Positions 1 through 4,117 of a stretch of DNA of 7,415 bases are shown piece after piece; position 1 is the first letter of the stretch; the number at the start of each line of letters is the position of its first letter. The stretch is from an uncultured Succinatimonas sp. (GTDB taxonomy: Bacteria > Pseudomonadota > Gammaproteobacteria > Enterobacterales > Succinivibrionaceae). The DNA is taken from contig URKL01000087.1 in assembly GCA_900548485.1 (NCBI GenBank), positions 1-7,415 on the forward strand, read 5' to 3'. The notes beneath the pieces are model-generated. The model was not told the DNA's origin. It did not search any database and worked only from the letters and a program-made list of their open reading frames with translations. The translations under genes were made by a program, and so were the position numbers.

Positions 1-56
1 CTGCCGGATTCGAGAATCTGGAAAACTCAATTATAGATGCCGCTGACACTTGGGTT

Positions 57-500
57 ATGAATAAGTTTAAGAAAATGATGTTACAAAATAATGCTCAGCA
101 ACCGCAAAATATGCCGACTATCTTTGATATTTTCAATCGTCCTCTTGATGATTTTAATATCTTAAAAGGAAACAATTCTCAAGATAATTTTAAAGTCGAT
201 ATTGAGGACTGCAAAGATTATTATGAATTTAGTGCTGATTTACCAGGCGTTAAGAAGGAAGATATCAAGCTTAATTTTGAAGATGGTATTTTGAGTATAA
301 AGGCTGTACATCATCAAAATGAAAGTGAACAACATAATAACTTTTTACTAAATGAACGCTTTGAAGGATCTTATGAGCGTAGTTTTAGTTTTGAAGATGT
401 CGATCCACAAAAGATTGAAGCAAGTTTTACTCAGGGCGAACTTAAGATAAAGCTTTGTAAGCTACAAAAGAATCCTTCTGTGAATATCAAGATTAACTAA
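57..500 (+). CDS. Small heat shock protein, Hsp20/alpha-crystallin family (copy 1 of 3)
   Basis: This is an ATP-independent cytoplasmic holdase chaperone that binds unfolding proteins and keeps them refoldable by DnaK/ClpB-type machines (family knowledge). The alpha-crystallin domain spans about residues 45-137. It opens with FKVDIED, has the signature ADLPGVKKEDIKL at 60-72, ERFEGSYERSF at 100-110, and ends with the beta-strand motif GEL at 127-129, where GVL is usual. The C-terminal tail carries the oligomerisation motif I-x-I as IKI at 144-146. Length (147 aa) is normal and the style resembles clostridial Hsp18. The start is uncertain. ATG at 57 has no Shine-Dalgarno sequence, and the same frame is open back to base 3 (AGFENLENSIIDAADTWV), so the true start may lie outside the window. 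A further ATG pair at 75-80 also lacks one. It is followed 23 bases later by a paralogue, probably in one operon. Confidence 0.93.
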   Translation: MNKFKKMMLQNNAQQPQNMPTIFDIFNRPLDDFNILKGNNSQDNFKVDIEDCKDYYEFSADLPGVKKEDIKLNFEDGILSIKAVHHQNESEQHNNFLLNERFEGSYERSFSFEDVDPQKIEASFTQGELKIKLCKLQKNPSVNIKIN

Positions 501-523
501 TTATAGGTTTCAAGGAGATTATT

Positions 524-928
524 ATGAATATGCAAAATAGAGTTTATTTCCCTACATTATTTGACCTGTTATCAAGCAATATTGGTTCTTGGACATTTGC
601 AAATAAAAATAATGAAGGCTTTAGTTGTGATCTTGAGGACAAAGGGGATCACTATAGCTTGAAAGCTGATCTGCCAGGTGTCAGAAAGGAAGATATCAAA
701 CTTGATTTTCAAAATGGTGTACTTACGATTAAAGCTTTACATCATCAAAAACATGGAGATAATTCAAAATATCTCTTAAATGAGCGTTTTGAAGGCATCT
801 ATGAGCGTAGTTTTAGTTTTGAAGGTGTTGATGAAAATAATATCAATGCAGCCTTTGTAAAAGGTGAGCTTTTAGTAAGCTTAGCTAAGATTGCTAAAAG
901 TCCGAAGCATGAGATCAAGATCCACTAA
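524..928 (+). CDS. Small heat shock protein, Hsp20/alpha-crystallin family (copy 2 of 3)
   Basis: Second Hsp20 holdase of the cluster, 134 aa. The alpha-crystallin domain covers about residues 33-122. It contains ADLPGVRKEDIKL at 48-60, NGVLTIKA at 64-71, NERFEGIYERSFSFE at 86-100 and GEL at 114-116. The tail ends in IKI at 131-133. The start is secure: AAGGAG at 512-517 sits six bases before the ATG, and the N-terminus MNMQN is shared with copy 3. The product is closest to copy 1 through the domain, with a 25-base exact match between 372-396 and 800-824, but its translation start region matches copy 3. This mosaic suggests serial duplication or gene conversion. The short N-terminal arm (about 30 residues, PTLFDLL motif at 10-16) differs between copies, which in this family can alter client choice and oligomer size. 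It is expected to be co-transcribed with its neighbours. Confidence 0.95.
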   Translation: MNMQNRVYFPTLFDLLSSNIGSWTFANKNNEGFSCDLEDKGDHYSLKADLPGVRKEDIKLDFQNGVLTIKALHHQKHGDNSKYLLNERFEGIYERSFSFEGVDENNINAAFVKGELLVSLAKIAKSPKHEIKIH

Positions 929-948
929 GATTTTTAAAGGAGATTTGT

Positions 949-1347
949 ATGAATATGCAAAATAATACTCCGACTCTTTTTGATTTGTTTTCAAGTTCGC
1001 TTAAGAACTTTGATTTGATAAAAAATCCTGAGAGTCTTAAGTGTGATCTTAAAAATTTAGAGGACTCCTATGAGTTAGTGGTAGATTTACCAGGCGTTAA
1101 AAAGGAGGATATTAAATTATCCTTTGAAAATCAGATGCTAACTTTAAGTGCTAGCCATCATGAGGACTTTGATAAGGATAGTGGGACTTACTTATTGCAT
1201 GAACGTACAGGTGGAGTCTATAACCGCTCTATAATGCTTTCTGATGTCGATCCTGAGGGGATTGAAGCAAAATTTGAAGATGGTGTTTTGTGTGTTAAGC
1301 TTAAGAAACTTGTAAAAGAGACCACTTATTCAATTAAGATTAACTAA
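949..1347 (+). CDS. Small heat shock protein, Hsp20/alpha-crystallin family (copy 3 of 3)
   Basis: Third and most diverged Hsp20 holdase, 132 aa. The alpha-crystallin domain spans about residues 29-121. It has VDLPGVKKEDIKL at 45-57, HERTGGVYNRSIML at 84-97 and the canonical GVL at 112-114, unlike copies 1 and 2, which carry GEL. The C-terminal I-x-I motif is IKI at 129-131. AGGAG within 936-943 lies six bases before the ATG, so the start is well supported. The first 16 coding bases are identical to copy 2. The gene is 20 bases downstream of copy 2 and is followed by a clear intrinsic terminator at 1358-1385, making it the last gene of a three-gene unit. Copies 1-3 may form mixed oligomers, as the IbpA/IbpB pair does; that is inference. 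Confidence 0.95.
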   Translation: MNMQNNTPTLFDLFSSSLKNFDLIKNPESLKCDLKNLEDSYELVVDLPGVKKEDIKLSFENQMLTLSASHHEDFDKDSGTYLLHERTGGVYNRSIMLSDVDPEGIEAKFEDGVLCVKLKKLVKETTYSIKIN

Positions 1348-1357
1348 AGATAAAATT

Positions 1358-1385
1358 CATGAGGTTAAAAGCCTCATGTTTTTTT
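1358..1385 (+). terminator. Rho-independent terminator after the Hsp20 cluster
   Basis: A perfect 7-bp stem, CATGAGG (1358-1364) with CCTCATG (1372-1378), closes a 7-base loop and is followed directly by seven T residues (1379-1385). It lies 10 bases after the stop codon of the third Hsp20 gene. The T-tract ends four bases before the ATG of the macrodomain gene, so transcription of that gene must come from read-through or from a promoter within this stretch. Confidence 0.88.
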
Positions 1386-1389
1386 GTTT

Positions 1390-2166
1390 ATGAAAATTAC
1401 ACTTGAAATGCTTGTAGAAGCTAATTCATATTTGATGGCTAAACAGGCAAAACTTAAAGCTTATGGGATTAACTGCCCTTTAGATTATGTGCATCAAAGA
1501 GCTTTATTGCGCGATTTGATGAATATGTATCAGCCTTTATCATCTCCTGATCCTAAGTATTTTGTGCTTCAAGATGCAATTTTAAGCTATGAAAATGCTA
1601 TTCAGGAGTATCAAGCTTTAACGGAGTTAAAATCTTCTCCTTTAAACAAAAATGTCTATCATTATCAAGGCGATATAACTAATTTACAGGTCGAGGCAAT
1701 TGTTAATGCTGCTAATAGTTCTTTGTTAGGATGTTTTATTCCGAGACATTTTTGTATAGATAATTGCATTCATTCTAAAAGTGGTTTGCAATTGCGTTTT
1801 AGGTGCAAAGAGCTAGGACATATAAAGACTACTGAGGTAGTAATCACTGAAGCTTATAACCTTAGGTGCAAATATATAATGCATGCGGTGGGACCTATGG
1901 TCTTTTTTGAGCTTAATGACAGTTTGAAACAAAATTTAGCGCAAACTTATAAAAATATTTTAGTTAAAGCTCAAGAATATAAACTTAAAAGCATCGCTAT
2001 TTGTTGTATTTCCACAGGAGCTTTTCGTTTTCCCAATGCTGAGGCTTCTAAAATTGCAGTATCTACAGTTTTGAATACTCTCAAAGAGATGAACTCTGAT
2101 CTCAAGGTGGTCTTTAATACCTTTAAAGATATAGATGCGCAACTCTATCAGAATCTTTTATTTTAG
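1390..2166 (+). CDS. Zinc-type macrodomain protein, probable protein-ADP-ribose hydrolase
   Basis: Members of this family remove ADP-ribose from modified proteins, using a zinc ion next to the ADP-ribose pocket (family knowledge, staphylococcal/streptococcal Zn-macrodomains). From the ATG at 1390 it is 258 aa. The helical N-terminal region has LLRDLMNMYQPLS at 39-51 and a VLQDAIL segment, both typical of this subfamily. The macrodomain starts near residue 88 with YQGDITNLQVEAIVNAANSS. The zinc motif GCFIPRHFCIDNCIH follows, with Cys115, His120 and Cys122 as ligands. Then come AYNL, HAVGP and CCISTGAFRFP, and a C-terminal VVFNTFKDID. The segment between the zinc site and AYNL looks several residues shorter than usual, and the usual TG(Q)AKIT reads KTTEVVIT, so activity is not certain. 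A TTG at 1384 would add two codons. Neither start has a Shine-Dalgarno sequence. The sirtuin (SirTM), GcvH-like and lipoate-ligase partners often linked to this family are absent here. Confidence 0.9.
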   Translation: MKITLEMLVEANSYLMAKQAKLKAYGINCPLDYVHQRALLRDLMNMYQPLSSPDPKYFVLQDAILSYENAIQEYQALTELKSSPLNKNVYHYQGDITNLQVEAIVNAANSSLLGCFIPRHFCIDNCIHSKSGLQLRFRCKELGHIKTTEVVITEAYNLRCKYIMHAVGPMVFFELNDSLKQNLAQTYKNILVKAQEYKLKSIAICCISTGAFRFPNAEASKIAVSTVLNTLKEMNSDLKVVFNTFKDIDAQLYQNLLF

Positions 2167-2205
2167 ATATTATTTAAATAAAAAGCAGATAATTTCTCAC
2201 AAGAT

Positions 2206-2436
2206 ATGTTTGTTTAAAAGAGCTTTTGCCTGTTAACAACAGGCTTCACTCCTATTAAAACGCTTAGGAAATACATAGAAAATCAAGGCAAAATAAATGC
2301 TGTAACATAAGTAAGAGTTGTACAGGGAAATACTACATATTATCTAGAATTTCTGCGAAAAGCTGGAAATGATGACAAGTTTAATATAGGAGACGTTCAT
2401 AAAGTTGCATTTAGTGCGCCAAATTTTAAAGCTTAA
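2206..2436 (+). pseudogene. Possible broken small gene of unknown function
   Basis: The 306-base gap between the macrodomain gene and the relaxase-like gene contains a reading frame that looks like protein but is interrupted. From an ATG at 2206 it meets TAA at 2215-2217. It then reads CLLTTGFTPIKTLRKYIENQ and GKINAVT to a second TAA at 2308-2310. It continues without ATG, GTG or TTG as VRVVQGNTTYYLEFLRKAG and NDDKFNIGDVHKVAFSAPNF to a final TAA at 2434-2436. Balanced residue use and the 41 open codons after the second stop argue against random AT-rich sequence, but do not prove coding history. I do not recognise the product. No Shine-Dalgarno sequence precedes the ATG. The rest of the gap (2167-2205 and 2437-2472) holds only AT-rich sequence and the ribosome-binding site of the next gene. 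Confidence 0.38.
2228..2244. repeat. Perfect inverted repeat / short hairpin
   Basis: GCCTGTT (2228-2234) and AACAGGC (2238-2244) form a perfect 7-bp stem around a 3-base loop. It lies 61 bases after the macrodomain stop codon. No run of T follows on either strand, so it is not a standard intrinsic terminator. It could be an operator, an RNA-stabilising 3' hairpin of the macrodomain transcript, or part of the degraded reading frame that runs through it. Confidence 0.5.
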
Positions 2437-2456
2437 TTAAAAAAAAGTTTAGCTTT

Positions 2457-2468
2457 AAAGGAGGAGGA
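2457..2468 (+). promoter_or_regulatory. Unusually strong ribosome-binding site
   Basis: AAAGGAGGAGGA precedes the relaxase-like start codon and offers two overlapping AGGAGG registers, one ending eight bases and the other five bases before the ATG at 2473. It is the strongest Shine-Dalgarno sequence in the window and fixes that start. No convincing -35/-10 pair was found upstream, so the promoter is unassigned. Confidence 0.85.
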
Positions 2469-2472
2469 CTAT

Positions 2473-4023
2473 ATGAAATTTTTTAGATTCAAAAGACGTT
2501 TAAAAATTAAAAAAGAACAATACTCTTTATCTGAATATCTTCATGATCATGAGTGTATGTATATAGGTAAGGATGGCTTTAGGCTCTATAAAGTAATAAA
2601 AAGTGATATTTTATATGAGCATTATGAATTAGATATAGATAGGTTATTGTTATTAAGTGGTTTTTATAAAGACGATTTTGATTCAATTATAAAACCTATA
2701 ATCTTGCGTTTTATTAAAAAAGTTGGAGTAGTTCCAGCTTCAGAGTTACATCATGATGCAAATTTAGGGGGATTGATTCGCCATTCTCTAAATGTTGCAA
2801 GTCAAGCGTTAAAAATTGCCAAGGAGCTGATGCTCTTTAGAGAATTAACCTCATCAAAAAGCTTGATAGCGTCATTAGTTGTTTTAAGTCTTGCGCACGA
2901 TTTTGGTAAAATCTTGACGGACTTTGAGGTGTACTCTTTAGATAGATTACATAAATGGCAAAGTAGCTATGAGGATTTAGACGATTTTTGTCAAAAACAT
3001 GAGCTTTCATATATCAGCTTACATTTTATCAGTGGACGCCATCATCAGCATCAAGAACTTATATCCACAAGTTTAGCTATGTTAGTTAAAACTACAGATG
3101 CAATATTCTCTCTTATAAATAAACAATTTGATTTTTTTCGTCTTGAGGATGCCTTTGACGGAAAGCTTTTTGAGATTGTATTTAAAGCTGATATGCAGGC
3201 GGTTAAACTTTATGGTTCAGTTGCTCAAAGTTTGCTCTATGTTCCGGATTTTATTCAAGCAAAACTTATCTGTGATATCTACAGTGGTGATAAAAGTTTT
3301 AATCAAATTGATTCTGATATTTTTTTAACCCCTTTTGGCGTAATTTTAGAATGCGGTTCAGAGAGCTTTAATATATTTAAAAATTTTTATGAAAATATTG
3401 TTTTAGGAAAAAGAGCGGACAGGTTTAATCTTGAAAGACAAAACTTTACCCAAAGCTTGCGTACTTTAGGAGTTTTTAGTGCTTTTGGCACTATGAGAGT
3501 ATATAACTATTACAGAATTCAAATAGGCGAAGATTTAATTTATGTAAAAGGAGCTTTGATAGCTTTGGAAGATCTTAAGGATTATGGAGAATGTGTTAAT
3601 ACGGTGATGTTAGGCAATCGCATGTTAGGAATTTTAGAAGCAATTTCGGGAATTAAACAAATTGAAAACGATAAGATTGTCCATATTCGAGTAAAAGGCG
3701 GAGCTCTTTTAAATACTATTACTACAGAAAATTTAGATTTGAGCTCTATTCGTTGTTATGAATCAGGTCAAAATCAAGATTTTTTATTTTATGAAAGGGA
3801 GTTTATGCAAGAAAGTGCTGAGCCTTTTCAAAATGAACTTAATTTTCAAGAACAAAATATCCAAGAAAAAAAACAAGTTCCTAAATCTAAGCTAGATCCT
3901 AGTTATAAGTCCCAAGATGAGATCTTAAAATTTGATCTAAATAATAGCGCTAAGCTTACTTTTCAAAATCAGTACTACCCAAGATGCCTATTAAATTGTG
4001 ATTTTGTAAGATCTGAAAAGTAA
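2473..4023 (+). CDS. TraI_2/MobH-like relaxase-family HD protein, orphan
   Basis: MobH relaxases of integrative elements (SXT/R391, ICEclc) nick the transfer origin, using a histidine-rich motif and an HD metal site. This 516-aa product has the same layout. The hallmark VPASELHHDANLGGL is at 87-101, followed by RHSLNVA at 103-109. LSLAHDFGKI with the HD pair His142-Asp143 is at 138-147, and SGRHHQHQEL at 187-196 matches the second His-rich block. A winged-helix-like segment (about 284-370, LTPFGVILEC, then SLRTLGVFSAFG) resembles the TraI_2 C-terminal domain. The tail after 440 is polar and low-complexity. Where MobH proteins commonly have three consecutive histidines, this has HHD (93-95). 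No coupling protein (TraD/VirD4), mating-pore gene, integrase or oriT is visible, so it may be a relic, a mobilisation gene of an element lying to the left, or a domesticated HD phosphohydrolase. The start is secure from the ribosome-binding site. Family assignment is good; biochemical role is uncertain. Confidence 0.78.
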   Translation: MKFFRFKRRLKIKKEQYSLSEYLHDHECMYIGKDGFRLYKVIKSDILYEHYELDIDRLLLLSGFYKDDFDSIIKPIILRFIKKVGVVPASELHHDANLGGLIRHSLNVASQALKIAKELMLFRELTSSKSLIASLVVLSLAHDFGKILTDFEVYSLDRLHKWQSSYEDLDDFCQKHELSYISLHFISGRHHQHQELISTSLAMLVKTTDAIFSLINKQFDFFRLEDAFDGKLFEIVFKADMQAVKLYGSVAQSLLYVPDFIQAKLICDIYSGDKSFNQIDSDIFLTPFGVILECGSESFNIFKNFYENIVLGKRADRFNLERQNFTQSLRTLGVFSAFGTMRVYNYYRIQIGEDLIYVKGALIALEDLKDYGECVNTVMLGNRMLGILEAISGIKQIENDKIVHIRVKGGALLNTITTENLDLSSIRCYESGQNQDFLFYEREFMQESAEPFQNELNFQEQNIQEKKQVPKSKLDPSYKSQDEILKFDLNNSAKLTFQNQYYPRCLLNCDFVRSEK

Positions 4024-4071
4024 AAGCTTTAGTTCTTATCGTCATTAAGATGATTTTGCTTAAAACAAAAT

Positions 4072-4100
4072 TTGATAATATAAGTTTTAGTTTTTATTAA
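4072..4100 (+). promoter_or_regulatory. Putative sigma-70 promoter for the helicase gene
   Basis: TTGATA (4072-4077, five of six matches to the -35 consensus) is followed after exactly 17 bases by TATTAA (4095-4100, four of six to the -10). Transcription would start near 4107, only about 11 bases before the helicase ATG, which has no Shine-Dalgarno sequence. The message would have a very short leader. In such AT-rich DNA chance matches are common, so this is tentative. Confidence 0.4.
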
Positions 4101-4117
4101 AATTTGTATTTAGATAT

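Noticed and set aside
1960..2142. Open frame on the complement strand inside the macrodomain gene
   Set aside because: It lies fully antisense to a well-conserved coding region (CCISTG motif and C-terminus), has no recognisable domain, and is explained as a shadow.
2170..2181. Perfect 12-base palindrome TTATTTAAATAA after the macrodomain stop codon
   Set aside because: Composed only of A and T in AT-rich DNA; expected by chance and too weak to act as a terminator stem.
2425..2456. AAAGCT/AGCTTT pairing upstream of the relaxase-like ribosome-binding site, as a regulatory hairpin
   Set aside because: The stem is six bases with a long A-rich loop and low stability; not enough to claim a riboswitch or attenuator.
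3128..3328. Alternative-frame open stretch inside the relaxase-like gene
   Set aside because: Overlaps the intact 516-codon gene in another frame; its hydrophobic composition follows from AT-rich codons read out of frame.
4024..4062. Possible terminator between the relaxase-like and helicase genes
   Set aside because: Only 4-bp stems (TCAT/ATGA, AAGC/GCTT) can be drawn and no T-tract follows.
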